From Arachis hypogaea (Eukaryota; Streptophyta; Magnoliopsida; Fabales; Fabaceae): a DNA stretch of 64,000 nucleotides. The notes under the pieces were generated by a model. The model worked only from the letters and a program-made list of their open reading frames with translations. It was not told the origin of the DNA and made no database searches. Within the stretch, counting starts at the first letter, position 1, and each line of letters opens with the position of its first letter. The stretch covers positions 21,261,940-21,325,939 of the forward strand of contig NC_092051.1 of NCBI RefSeq assembly GCF_003086295.3. Reading direction: 5' to 3'. The position numbers were made by a program, and so were the translations under genes. This document shows, piece by piece, positions 34,734-47,072 of the stretch.

Positions 34734-37700
34734 TTAAAAAAACTTTATTGGACTTAAAGTCAAAATAAAATAAAACTGAAATAAAAACCCAAAAAAAAAC
34801 TGAAACACACAAGCCAACAAAAAAATAAATATAAAAAATATGTAACATTCATATTGGGCCCAGAATCTGTCCTCAGCTAATGGTTTTGTGAAGATATTTG
34901 CTAATTGCTCTTCTAATTTAACAAATTGAATGCTAATATCCCCTTTTTGAACATGTTCTCTTATTGAGTGAAATTTCACTTCAATATGTTTAGTCCTAGA
35001 GTGCAAAACTGGATTTTTAGAAATATTAATGGCACTCATATCATTACACAGTAGGGGAATATTTTCAGCATTTAACTTGTAATCAGCAAGCTGTGTTTTT
35101 AACCACATAAGCTGAGAACAACAAGAAGAAGTAGCTATATACTCAGCCTCTGCAGTGGATAAGGCCACTGTTGGTTGCTTCTTACTTGACCAAACATTTA
35201 AGGACTTTCCAAGGAAGCAACATAAGCATGAAGTGCTCCTTCTATCAACTCTATCATCGGCAAAATATGCATCACAATAATCAACTGTAGAAAAATCATC
35301 AATCTTAGGATACCAAAGACCAAAATTGGATGTGCCATGAACATATCTAATGATCCTCTTAACTACAGAAAGATGAGACTCTTTAGGTTTAGATTGGAAT
35401 CTTAAACACATTCTAACACTTTGCACAATATCGGGTCTAGAGGAAGTTAAGTACATAAGAGAGCCAATCATTCCTCTATACCTAGTCTCATCTACATTTT
35501 TCTCAGTTTCTCCCTTATCTAATTTTGAACTAGGGTGCATGGGAGTTTCCATGGGTTTGGCATTTTTCATATCAAATTTCTTAACTAGTTCCTTAGCATA
35601 CTTCTCTTGATGAATGAAAATACCATTTTCAGATTGTTTAATTTGCAGCCCAAGGAAAAAATTAAGTTCACCCATCATACTCATGTCAAATTCACTTGTC
35701 ATGAGTTTTCTAAATTCAGAACAAAGGGATTCATCGGCTGATCCAAAAATAATGTCATCAATATATATTTGGACTAGAATGAAAGAATCATTAAAATTCT
35801 TGATAAATAGAGTTGTGTCTGTGGTACCTCTTTGAAAACTATTTTTCAAAAGAAAATAGCTAAATCCCTCATACCAAGCTCTGGGAGCTTGTCTTAAACC
35901 ATAGAGAGCTTTTGATAATTTGAAAATATGGTTAGAATGCTCTTTATTTTCAAAACCAGGTGGCTGCTCCACATGCACTTCTCTATCTATCACACCATTC
36001 AAAAATGCACATTTCACATCCATTTGATATAATTTAAAACCACAAAACACAGCTGAAGCTAAGAGAAGTCTTATGGCTTCCATTCGGGCAACAGGGACAA
36101 AGGATTCATCAAAGTCTATTCCTTCTTCTTAGTCATATCCTTGTGCCACTAGCCTTGCTTTGTTTCTTGCAATGCTGCCATCCTCTCCTAGCTTGTTCCA
36201 AAATATTCACTTGGTGTTGGTCACTTTCTTTCTACTTGGCCTTGGAACCAAAGTCCACACTTGGTTCTTCTCAAACTCAAGAAGCTCATCCTCCATTACT
36301 TTTACCCAAGAAGGGTCACTAAGGGCTTCTTTAACATTTTGAGGCTCCATTTGAGAGAGAATGACAATGTTTGTTCCTTCATTTGCCTTTCTAGTTGAAG
36401 ACCGAGTTTTAACCCCATGAGAAACGTCCCCTATGACAAATTCTTCAGGATAATTCTTCAAGAATCTCCATTCATGAGGTCTGGTGGACTTGGAGACAGA
36501 TTCAGTCACCAAGGGATTCTGGGTACTGCTAGTTTCAGGATCTCCTTCAGATTCATGAGACAAAATAGAATTGTCTCTCGAATTTTTAGCAGCTGCAGTA
36601 TCTGGTTCAGCTTGTCCAAAATTTCTATTTTCATGATTTTGTGCAGTTTCATTGTCCTTTTGAGCTTGATTCCCTGCATCACAGTCTTCCAAAATACTTT
36701 GCACCAAGTTAGTATCACAAAATGTAACATGTATGGACTCCTCAATAATCCTAGCATCTTGATGATAAACTCTATATGCTTTACTAGTTGTGGAATATCC
36801 TACAAATAAGAACTCATACGTCTTTGGATCAAATTTACCCAAATTATCTTTGTTATTAAGAACAAAGCATTTGCATCCAAAGATGTGCAAGTAGTCTAAG
36901 TTTGGTGGGTAACCTTTCCAAAGTTCATAAGGGGTTTTCTTCAAAAATTTTCTTATGATTGTTCTATTCAAAATGTGGCAAGCTGTGTTAATCGCTTCAG
37001 CCCAAAGGAATTTTGGAACATTGCTCTCATAAAGCATAGCTCTTGTCATTTCTTGTATGCTTCTATTTCTTATTTCCACAACACCATTTTGTTGTGGTGT
37101 CCTTGGACAAGAGAAGTTGTGAGATATTCCAAATTCCTCACAAAATGATTCAAATAAATTGTTTTCAAATTTAGTTCTATGATCACTTTTTATAGAAGAA
37201 ATCTTTAAATCCTTTTCATTTTGAATTTTCTTACAAAAGATTTCAAAGGCCAAAAAGGCTTCATTTTTATGTGCAAGAAATAAGACCCAACCAAACCTAG
37301 AATAGTCATCCACAATTACTAAACGATAATGTTTACCACCTAGGCTTTGAGTTCTTGTTGGACCAAACAAGTCAATATGTCGTAATTCAAGTGGCCTTTT
37401 AGTAGAGATGTCTTCCTTTGGTTTAAATGAACTTTTTGTTTGTTTTTCCATTTGGCAAGCATCACAAGTGATGTCTTTGTCAAACCTTATCAAAGGAAGA
37501 CCTCTTACTAACCCTTTCTTTACAAGTTTGTTTATTTGAAACATACTTGCATGGCCCAATCTCTTATGCCATAGCCACTTTTCAGATTCTTTAAAATGAA
37601 AACAAGCTACATTTTGATCCTTTAGTTCATCAAGAGTAAGTCCATACACATTATTAAAATGCTTGGCAACAAATAGCACTTCATTAGTCTTTTCATTTAC

Positions 37701-38045
37701 AACACAGCATTCAAGTCTTTTGAAAGTTACTAAATATCCTAAATCACATAGCTGAGTTATACTCAAAAGATTGTGCTTCAATCCACATACCAAAAATACA
37801 TCATCAATGAAGGTAGAGTGTTCATTACCTACTTTTCCAACAGCAATTATTTTACCTTTACCATCATCTCCAAAGGTCACAAAACCTCCATCATACTTGT
37901 TTAGTTTGATGAAGTAAGTTGACCTTCCAGTCATGTGCCTTGAGCATCCACTATCCATGTACCACATATCCTTTTTGTTCTTGGATGCAAGGCAAATCTG
38001 CATGAAGAATTTCAAGTAACCTTAGGTATCCAAATTAATTTAGAT
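34734..38045 (-). pseudogene. Copia pol: protease, integrase, reverse transcriptase, RNase H
   Basis: Relative to gag, pol lies in another frame from about 38040. Protease: WYMDSGCSRHMTG (near 37960). GAG-pre-integrase: LWHKRLGHASMFQINK with CDACQMEK. Integrase: HIDLFGP, then SDHRTKFEN (usually SDHGTEFEN), then PQQNGVVEIRNRS. A TGA at 36207-36209 replaces a Trp codon after KKVTNTK, and a TAA at 36129-36131 replaces a Gln codon in VAQGYD.EEGIDF; the frame then stays open. RT: YQMDVKCAFLNG, YGLRQAPRAWY and the catalytic YIDDIIFGS. RNase H: WSSKKQPTVALSTAEAEYIA, ending IFTKPLAEDRF. About 1,100 aa in all, disabled. Confidence 0.93.
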
Positions 38046-38099
38046 CCTTTGAAGTTAATCCATCTTGGTTGCCCAAGTGCATTGAAATCACACACAATA

Positions 38100-40069
38100 T
38101 TGTAAATTTGGTTTTCAACAATTCTTTTTTCAATGAAGCATTGAGAATATGAATGACTAATTTTTTTGCAATTAAAACAATGATTTCCTTATGCATGTTG
38201 CTGAATTTGAGATGAGTTACCATGCTAGAAATGATTGAAGGACTGAAATTTTCTGGTTTTTGGAAGAGGTGCATTTCTTTTGACAAACTGATTTTTGTTA
38301 TAATTATTCCCCTTTGCAAATGCATTTTTACCAGAATTTTTGAAAACTTTTGGACTTTTTGAAAATGAGGTTTTATTGTAAAATGGTGGTTTCTTGAAAG
38401 CTATATCATTTTTCGAAATATACCCCAGACCTGACCTTTTTGATGTGGTTTTGGTTTTTGAAAAAGGCTCAGTTTCACTTGCACAAAATTCATCAAATTT
38501 TTCTTCATGTGTGGGAAAATTTTCAAGACCAGATTCGTTGAAAGTGGGTTTAGTTTTTTATGAGGATGCCACAAATTTCATAGAGGAATCACTGAAAACT
38601 GCACTTTCCTTGGTTATGTAACCTAAACCAGATTTTTCAAACAATGGTCTTTGGCTTGCAAGTAATTTGTCCAAGTTACTAGAACTTTGAGCAAATTTTG
38701 CTAAGTCACCATTCAGCCTTTTAATCATATCATTTAATCTTTCATTTTCAGCAATTAACTCTTAAGAAGGATCCACAATGTGCTTTCCTTTTAATTTTTC
38801 AAGTTCAGATTTTAGAAATCTGTTTTCTTCTATAGTGTCCAAAGCACTTTCAGTTTCCTTCACTTTTTCTTTTAAAAAATTATTTTCATCTTTCAACACA
38901 TCTTTTTCAGATCTGCACTTATTGTACTTATCTAGCAGTTTTGATGTGTTTAGAGTGAGATCATCAATAATAGTATGTAAATCATCTATAGTCAAATCAT
39001 AGTAATTTACCTCATCAAGATTATTGTTTCCATCCATGAAGCAGTATTTATCTTCACCTTCAGATTCTTCTTCTTCATTTGAGTCGTTCTCAAGATCCTC
39101 CCAAGCTGCCATGAGCACTATTTTCCTTTCTTTCTTTCCTTTGTCCTCCTTCTTGAGCTTTGGACAGTTTAGCTTGAAGTGTTCAGCCTCCTTGCAATGA
39201 TGACATGTCACTTTGCTCAAGTCCATCTTGTGTTCCTTTGAGCTTGAACCCTTGTACTTGCCCTTGTTCTTCACCATCCTTCTAAATCTCCTAACAAAAA
39301 ATATGAGCTCATCATCTGAAATACCATTACTAGACTCACTCTCTTTTGGTTCTATTTTTGACTTGAGGGCTATTCCCTTTTTCTTTGAGTCCGGGTTTTT
39401 GTGTGTGGTTTCATAGGCAAGGAGTTTTCCTCTCATCTCATCATAGGTTATCGGGCTTAGGTTATTGTTCTCGGCTAGGACAGTGGCAGTGGTTTCCCAT
39501 TCTTTTGTGAGGCTTCTAAGGAGTTTTCACACTAAGGTTTGTTCTGAGTAGTTTGTATCCAAAGCATCAAGGTTGTTGATTATGATTGAGAATCTCTCAA
39601 ATACTTCATCAATGCTTTCTCCATCCTTCATGTTAAACATCTTGTACTCTTTTTGTAGCATATCAATCATCATTTCTTTGACTTGTTTAGTGCCTTCGTG
39701 TGTAACTTGGAGTTTTTCCCAGATTTCTTTGGCTATCTTGCATCTAGACACCTTTCGGTACTCTTCAAAGCTGATAGCACAGTGAAGAAGGTTGATGGCT
39801 TTAGCATTCAGCTCCATCTTCTTCTTATCGTCTTCATTCCATTCAGCTTCTTTTTTTAGAGTCACCACTCCATCAGCACTTGTTTTTGTTGGGATCTTGG
39901 GACCGCTCACAACAATCTTCCATATGTTGTAGTCAATAGATTGGATGAAGATCCTCATCCTCTCTTTCCAGTAGGCATAGTTCTTTCCATTGAAGAAAGG
40001 TGGCCGGTTATTTGACTGGCCTTCAGTGAGGATGTAGGCAACTGTGGTTGTGCCCAAGTTGTTTGCCAT
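38100..40069 (-). pseudogene. Copia gag with two zinc knuckles
   Basis: The start at 40069 gives MANNLGTTTVAYILTEGQSN and the gag N-terminal motif RPPFFNGKNYAYWKERMRIF, followed by the UBN2-type core (AKEIWEKLQVTHEGTKQVKE). The frame has a TGA at about 39527, a TAA at 38762-38764 and another stop near 38555, all within one continuous reading frame. Knuckle 1 (CHHCKEAEHFKLNC, near 39200) has Ala where Gly is usual. Knuckle 2 (CFNCKKISHSYSQC) is at 38138-38179. A long E/K/D-rich coiled-coil-like stretch (38780-39000) separates them. Confidence 0.88.
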
Positions 40070-40111
40070 TGGATCTTTGCTCCAAGCGGTGAAGCTTGAT
40101 TCTTGAGACCT

Positions 40112-40128
40112 TAGCTCTTGATACCAAC
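40112..40128 (-). other. Primer-binding site (initiator Met tRNA type)
   Basis: On the minus strand this reads GTTGGTATCAAGAGCTA directly inside the 5' LTR. The TGGTATCA(A)GAGC core is the usual copia PBS, with one extra A. Confidence 0.85.
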
Positions 40129-41757
40129 TGAAGGTTGTGGTAAGCTTAGAGAAGGGGGGATTGAATCTATGCCTTTCTTTTAAGTTACTGAAATGACCCT
40201 TTAAAGCAAACTTTCAATTCTGATTCTGTTTGAACTCAGCAGCGAAAAATTTATGAGACAATTTATTTTTGTCTCATGAATATTAGAAAACAGAACATAG
40301 CAGAGAAGAGAGAAGCTGACACCATCATGTATCCTGAATCAGTTACCTTGTGTAATGCAACCTACATCCAGTCTCCACCACAACAGTGGTGGAATTTCGA
40401 CTATAGTTGAAGTATTACATACACTAATTCTACAAGATTGACACAATCCTTTCACACTCAAGTTCTAACCTAACTTGACATTGGTTATACTAATACCTAA
40501 CTCTTCACTCTTAGTGCTAACCCAACTAAGAAACGGATACCTCACAGGTATAAGATACAAGACACAGACTTACCTAAAGAAATATGAAAATAACTCTAGC
40601 CTTTTCTCTCAAGTGTATCACTCAGCCTCTTTCCACTCATTGGCTTTTACTTGAGCTCTCTCATTATGCCTTTTCACTCAAGAAATTATAAAAAGATAAA
40701 CATTGAAAAGTAAATTACAATCTGTAAAACATGAAGGAGATTGACTTCATCAACAACCTCTTTGCTATGTGATAAACCAGACTTGCACGTCTCTGAGTTA
40801 GTTCTTCATTTTTGGCGGAATGCTTCTTTGAAAGAAAGCACTGTCCAAATGGAGGAACTTCTTCAGGGAACTCTTCTCAGAACACAACTTACCAAACTCT
40901 GGTTTTCTCTCCTTGCCTTCTGAATGAACAGCAAACTTCTTTTATCTCTTTGCATGTTGCTGGTTTCTTCTTCCTAGGTCAAACTTTGAGCAGTGTGCTT
41001 CACCAACCCACCATCTCACCTTTTTCCCATTAATCCTCAGAAAGGAAACTGTGCGCTAACCTTCTCTTATTGATCAAAAACCATAGGAAAGTAGAAAATA
41101 GATATCCTTAATGGTAAAACCAGATCTTGGCCATTGAGAAGCTACTTGGTCCCCAAGACTCACTTGTGACCGTAGAAACACAACAGATTAGAGCAGAAAT
41201 AAACTTTCCTTTGTAACCTATTTTTGGAGTGGCAGAGAGTTAGGAAGAAGAGAAGAACGCAGTATTCATGCAATAAGAAATGGTTTACCTTTAACCATTG
41301 CCTAAGTTTGATTTGGTTTGAACTTGCTGATTTGACCTCAACCTTTCTTGCCTATCCTTCTCTTTCTTTCTTCTTCTGTGAACAGTTTGAGTATTAAGCT
41401 TTTTCTTTTTCTTTTTCTGATTTCTGATTTAGACAAGATAGGTGTACGTTACTTTTGGGGAAGGCACATGGGAAGAGTTTGAATGAGAGAGCAAAACGGA
41501 CTTGGATCGAGTTTGTATCAAATTCAGCCCATTGGTTCCTTGCCTAGCTTCCTTTTGGGCTTTGTTTGTGTTATCAGCCCATCAGTCTTGTTTATTGTTT
41601 TCCTTCCTCTTGGGCTTACAGCAAAGATGAGTTTTGGCCTGCAACAATAAATAATTAGCCTCATATAATCATAAATAATCAACACTAATTATTTATTTTG
41701 CTTAATAAAATAATGTTTGTCATCATTAATTAATTTTGTTAATTTCTCAACTCAACA
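40129..41757 (-). repeat. 5' LTR of the SIRE-type element
   Basis: Starts TGAAGGTTGTGG next to the PBS and ends CTCAACTCAACA, followed by the TSD TATAT. Small open frames inside both LTRs (31244-31426 and 40741-40923) are the same LTR sequence and not genes. Confidence 0.93.
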
Positions 41758-41797
41758 TATATCAATAAGAAAAAGCGTGTACGTATATATATGCGCA

Positions 41798-42440
41798 TGT
41801 TGATTTTTTGTTAGATTTAGCTAATTTTATAGGAAAAAAAAACAAACAATGAAAAGAGAAAAATACTCTTTGATAATAACCTTCAAATTTTGATAGTGGA
41901 GGGAGATAGATGATGACTAACAATCTCAAGTTATGAGTAATTTATGTAACAGAGGTTCTCCTATAAATTTAGCTTTCTTATTTCATTTCTCATCAAGTCA
42001 TCCAACAAGAGCAAGGAAACATTTGAGTTTTTTTAAGAATTTTTTCTTTTTTTTTTGAGAGGTATTCTCCTATATACTATACAATTAGAGAGAAGTGTAT
42101 TTTTCTTTTGTCAAGAGAGAGTTATTGTAATCTCTTTGTAAGAGAGAGAAGTTATAATTCTCAAAAAAATATATTCAACTATTTCATATTTATATAGATT
42201 TTTAATTTTTTCATCTTTATATTTTAGCTGCATCGTTTGTCTGATACTTAATGGTAATATCAGAGTTAAAGGTTGTTGATTAGTAATTTCTTTTAGTTAT
42301 TGCAAGTTACCATATATTAAAAAAATAGCAACAAAGTATGAGATTTAAAAATTTAGTGGGAATAATTTTTTCTTTTGGAAATTAAAGATAAAAGCTATTA
42401 TGAGAAAAGACAACTGTATGGAAGCAATTGAAGGTACAAC
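41798..42440 (+). mobile_element. 5' end of a second Ty1/copia element (LTR, PBS, gag start), cut by a CACTA end
   Basis: An LTR-like stretch starts TGTTGATTTTTT (41798), has a TATA box at 41962-41968 (TATAAAT), and runs to about 42251. TGGTAATATCAGAG (42252-42265) is a mutated initiator-Met PBS. Gag reading then starts near 42333: KYEI, a stop, then KFSGNNFFFWKLKIKAIMRK and DNCMEAIEG, the hallmark copia gag N-terminus, ending where the CACTA-like terminus begins. The rest of the element is not found nearby. Confidence 0.65.
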
Positions 42441-44111
42441 TACGTACTATAAGAAAAACGCTGAGTACTGTTGGATTTATTTCATCCGACGGTAATTACT
42501 GTTGGACTCTCTGGCGGATCACCTGCTCGAAAAACTAATTTGTTACCGGCAGATCTTTTTTACGATAATGTTAGCGTAAAAAACATGTTATTCCGCACCA
42601 TATTACCATCGGATTATTCCTTCGGTGATTCCGACGGTAATGGCAATTTTTAATTTAAAATAAATTGCCAATTTTAATTTTAAATTTAAATTTTTTTACA
42701 TAATTAGTGGTCAAATCATGAATAATGAAAAATTTTTATCTAAAATAAATAAATAATACAATGTACAAATTAAATAAAAGTCAAGTACATCAAATAAATA
42801 TATGAAACAATAAAAAAACTAATATCTATAGATCCAGGTAGTCGTCGTTGTCGTTAGTCCCGTTGTCCTGAGTCGGCAACGCAAAAGATGGTGATGATGT
42901 CCGTGTGCCACCTGCAGCAGTGCTACCACCCACAAGATTGATGCCAGTGGCGTGCATCTGGGGCTGATACACCTCCATCTGAACTTTTCATACGTTGTAT
43001 CTGCTCCAGCGACTCCCTAAACCCTAACCTGAACTAATTCGTAGACGTCACGCGGGTGAGGATCTCCTGATATCTCTCCCAATAATCGTTAAGCTCCTGA
43101 GCTTGAAGGTGAAGGCTCCTGGAGCCTCAAAACCACGCCTTCCTCAGGCTGGACGACTCGACTAGTGGAAGAGCCTGACGACGGCCTCAACGTCGAGGTG
43201 TGAAGGCTGCTGGTGAAAAATAATCCCATCCGTATACGCGGTTCTTATACAGGGCTGAGATGGTCTTACGCTAAACCGCATCGGGGTCGACGACTGAGGT
43301 TGCAGATCCATCGGCGGCATCCTCTGTAACACCCTACCATTCAAATCCTTATGTCGAGTCATAAGTCAATGATAATAAGGTGGTATGACTCAAGGTACTC
43401 AAGGTGGAGTTTATATATATATATATATACATAAATAATAGAAGGCAGTATTAACCGAGAAGATTGAAAGGATTTAAAAGAAAATTGCGAGCGTAACACA
43501 CACACGTATCGATAAGAAGAGTTCAGATAGGCGGGGTAAAATAAAATATAAAGGAAGAATAGAGTGTAATTCACTAAGCAATTTTAAGCTTCCACTCAAT
43601 ATTTTCGTTCCTAGGTTTTCACAAATCTGTAATCAGGCAACTACCTTAAAAGACTCTAATCTGACCCTCATATCTCATTAATTAATTTCCACAATTCTCC
43701 ACAACCTTCCAACATTCAAACGGAACAATGGTCAACGTCAAATGACACTAGCATGAGGGACCTCTCAGATATACATACAAAAGCAAAGCAAACAAATAAT
43801 ACCCAAGTATATTCAAGTATGACAATTAGCAGATAGACATTTAAAATGTACAATTAAGCAAATCATGACAAGTAATCAAACCGAAATAAAATCAAACAAG
43901 TGCAAATGATGCATGCCTGTCCTATGGCTAATGAGCTCATCTATCGATTATACAACAAACCCGACATGTTTGGTAGCTAACCCTAGATTGTCCCAATGTG
44001 TGCACATATACCAAGAAGAATTTTACATCTTCAAGGAAGAACGTCCGAAAAGGCATAAGTGTCCAGCCACATCTTACGACAAAACATCAACAGAATCCTA
44101 AATCTCAACTT

Positions 44112-44440
44112 AGAGCAAGTGGAACTGACCCACTGCATCTACCCAGAAAAATTTGTGACTGATAAAGTTTTAAATAACATATCATTCTCAACCAGGAGCA
44201 AGTGGGGGGAAAATCACTACATCTACCCCGGGAGACTCAAACCATAACCCAGAGCATGTAGAATCACACCACTGCATCTACCCAGGCAATTATACTTCAT
44301 CAGACCTAATCTCATTATCACTTTCATCCTCAATCATATTCCTCATAATCAATCATCATCATCCCTCATCATCATAATCATCCTATCTCAACCACATCCC
44401 AAAGAAAGTGGAATCACTCCATTGCATCTACCCAGGCAGG
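44112..44440. repeat. Four dispersed copies of a ~38-bp unit inside the LTR-like element
   Basis: Copies at about 44112-44146, 44194-44233, 44250-44287 and 44398-44440 share (A)GAGCAAGTGGAA and CACTGCATCTACCCAGG. The spacers are AT-rich with CATCATCAT tracts. Confidence 0.75.
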
Positions 44441-45039
44441 TACATTTCAATCAAACTTTATTTCGTTACTAAATTCATTCTAAATCTTACTCTACTTTAT
44501 TCATAATCATAATCATAGTCAATCATCAATATCTCTCATTATCATAATCATCCTCATCATCCTCAATCAAAATCAATCATCATTTCTCATTATCAATCAT
44601 TCCCATTACATCTCTTATTACATTTAATCCCTCTTTTCCAATTTACTATCTCAACTAATTAAGTATCCTTTCCTAACCCCTCTACCCCCAATTACATCAA
44701 CTCTAAACTCATAACAGGGTTTACAGAGTTTCAGAAGACTAGAAGAATAGTTGAGAACTCAAAAATACAAGCTTTCCAAAACAGGGTGGTCATGCGTACG
44801 CATGAGTGTAAATTTGCAAAAGTTGCGTACGCGAGAAGTTTGGGTAGAGGAGTCTGCTCACGTACACAGAACACATGCCGCGTACGCATGGTTGTAAAAA
44901 ACAAAAATGTTGAGTATGCATGCCTTGTCCATGTACGCATACATATCAGGTTCAAGAAAATCTTATATGCTACAGAAATGCAGTTTTTCCATCCCAATCT
45001 CTCTCTACCCAGCCCATCCCCTTTCGCCGCCGCTCCAGC

Positions 45040-46431
45040 TGATGCGTGAGCATCTTTCCTATCTTTTCCTAGTGAATTTGCATTCAATTTGTTGAGTTTA
45101 ATCAAGAATTAATTATCTTTTAGCCACTATGGATGCTACTTTGAGTCGTGTGCAATTCTATTTATTTTAGGTAGCATTCGGCTGGATTTGATGGAGTTTC
45201 CGCAGAAAAAGAGAAGAAGGCGAATGATGCTGTCAATCCTAACCTCTCTGCACTCAAACCTAAATAACTTGAGCTAAAGAGGTCCGATTGACGTGATTCT
45301 AGTGGCATTGGAAAGCTAACTTCCAGAGCTTTTCAACGATATATAATAGTATACACTTCTCTTCCAGCTATACGGTCAAAGTGGCGCCTAACTTGGAATT
45401 TCTCAAGTTAGGCGCCAGAACCACAAATTCTCCAAAAGCACATGATTACAGGTGCCAGTTAAAAAGGGAGCAGTGGTCCCCCTTCCATCTACTTGATGCT
45501 GCACAATTGTTTTTTATTTAATTTTGATTAAATCTTTTATTTTAATTACAAATAGGAAAAGATATTATTTAGTTTTAGAAAATATATTTTACATTAATTA
45601 GGATTAGATATAAAAGGAAACTCTTCTCTTCTACCTCATTCCGCAATTTACAGTTTATCTGAATCCTAGTTTTCTCTCTGAACCATGAGCAACTAAACCT
45701 CTACTGTTAAGGTTAGGAGCTCTGTCTGTTGTATGGATTGATACTATTATTTTTCTATTTTAATTCATGTACTGATTTATATTTCAAGAATTGTTTTCGT
45801 TCTTTATCTTATGAATTTGGGTGGAACGGAAGTAGGACCCTTGTTCTAATTGCGTTCTTGTATAACTTGGAAAAGCTCTTTACTTGAACAATAGCTTGAA
45901 AACATATTCTCCTAAATTTCTAATTATTTGGAATTAAAGGGATACGTGACATATAATCCTCTTATATTTGGGTAATTAGGATTTTTGTGACATATAAACT
46001 AGAATTGAACTTCACCCTCTAATTGGAATTAAGTGACCAAGAAATTGGCGGTTGATGAATTTTAGAGGAGACTAAAAAAGTCTAAGGAATTAGGGTTTAG
46101 TCACATATAGTTTGCCATGAATTAAATCTTGCATGATTAAAATAGTTAGTAAGAAAAGTCAATTCGAAAAATAGATAACTCTGAAGCCTTAACTGTTTCC
46201 CCCATATATTATTCACTACTTGTTTACTGCTTGCTGTTCTGATTCTCTGAATTACTTTTTGATGCATTTAAACTCTCAACACTATTTTCTGCTTGTCTAA
46301 CTAAGTAAATTAATCAACCATTGTTGCTTAGTCCATCAATCCTCGTGGGATCGACCCTCATTCACTTGAGGTACTACTTGGTATGACCCGGTGCACTTGC
46401 CGGTTAGTTTGTGGTTATAAATTTCGCCCCA
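45040..46431 (+). mobile_element. Solo LTR (1,392 bp)
   Basis: Starts TGATGCGTGAGC and ends TTTCGCCCCA, with CCAGC TSDs at 45035-45039 and 46432-46436. Contains the conserved LTR module (about 45262-45355), a TATA box (GATATAAAAG, 45607-45616), a 14-bp perfect hairpin (45382-45417), and the end motif CGGTGCACTTGCCGGTTAG shared with the LTR at 15588. No internal sequence, so it formed by LTR-LTR recombination. Confidence 0.9.
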
Positions 46432-47072
46432 CCAGCCCCGCCTCACCGGCTCCGCTTTCTCGCTGCTTCTCTATTTCTCTTTCTACCTAGTTCTTTCGCC
46501 GCCGATCCAAATTCAGGTACATCCTCACTCTCCATTTTCATGGCATCTATTTTAAAATTAGAAACAAAATTTCTATAATTATTAGTGTGTTACCTGTTAG
46601 TTTATTATTCTATTAGTGTTAGAAATTTGATTAGTGAGGGTTGTGGTGTTGAATGATTCTGAATTAGTTGGAGTATTATACATTTTTTTAAGAATCAGGA
46701 TATCTGAGAATATTAATTCAAGAATCATGCTTGGTTTATATGTTTGTGTGTATTAATTGTTATATTAGAATTTAGAAAATACAGTGCTTAATTATAGTTT
46801 ATGATTTAGGGTTATGTTAATTTTTTATCATCTTAATTTAGGATTAAGTTAATTTAAGATTTGTGTCTTGGTTATCATTTAATAATTTAGGATTTATTCT
46901 TACTTGTTTGATTATTATTTGTGTTTTGTTTTTACTTTTTTTGTTAGATTGAAAAATCATGGACTATGAGAAAATTTTTTGATTTAATTTTTGACGTAAA
47001 TTCCATTGGTTTGAATAATTGGTTTGTTTGGTAGGTGGAATAGGATTTCAACCCTTGTATGTTGGTTTGGAT

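Larger units (their letters stand above)
30632..41757 (-). mobile_element. Complete Ty1/copia element of SIRE type with third ORF, inactive
   Basis: The LTRs are 30632-32259 (1,628 bp) and 40129-41757 (1,629 bp), with TATAT TSDs at 30627-30631 and 41758-41762. Minus-strand order: PBS, gag with two zinc knuckles, protease, integrase, RT, RNase H, then a third ORF before the 3' LTR. Copia order (IN before RT), the 11-kb size and the ORF after pol match the SIRE/Maximus group. Nonsense changes and frameshifts occur in gag, pol and the third ORF, so it is not autonomous now. Confidence 0.95.
43325..46521. mobile_element. LTR-like element (TGTAACACCC...GGTACA) in the CACTA gene, itself carrying a solo LTR
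   Basis: TCCTC TSDs at 43320-43324 and 46522-46526 flank TG...CA ends. The CACTA coding frame runs on across them. Without the nested solo LTR and its TSD (1,397 bp) it is 1,800 bp, with no ORF, so it is probably a solo LTR; on the minus strand it ends GGGTGTTACA. It contains four degenerate copies of an AGAGCAAGTGGAA..CACTGCATCTACCCAG unit (44112-44440) and a cluster of GCGTACGCAT motifs (44790-44950). Confidence 0.75.
42826..46546 (-). pseudogene. CACTA-associated transposase-family protein, C-terminal part (split)
   Basis: With the insertion removed, reading goes from an intron acceptor (AAAATAG) at 46547 through 46546-46527, then 43319-42826: MPLK-free start AMKMESEDAADGSATSVVD, a stop at a Trp-like position, RKTISALYKNRVYGWDYFSP, more stops, QELNDYWERYQEILTRV, and an Asp/Asn-rich end (DNGTNDNDDYLDL) with TAG at 42826-42828. 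The VYG...FSP pattern and acidic tail fit the plant Ptta/En/Spm protein family. The frame continuing across the insertion confirms the insertion boundaries. Confidence 0.55.
42445..47064 (-). mobile_element. CACTA (En/Spm-like) transposon fragment
   Basis: One end is TACTATAAGAAAAACGC (42445 on), a one-base variant of the CACTATAAGAAAAA terminus, followed by subterminal CCGACGGTAAT-type repeats in both orientations (42485-42645). A degenerate minus-strand coding region lies inside. The right end is not identified; 47064 is only the start of the next element's TSD. An LTR-like element (43325-46521) splits it. Confidence 0.6.

Noticed and set aside
42471..42653. 60-residue frame MDLFHPTVITVGLSGG...
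   Set aside because: It spans CCGACGGTAAT subterminal repeats of the CACTA end and is not coding.
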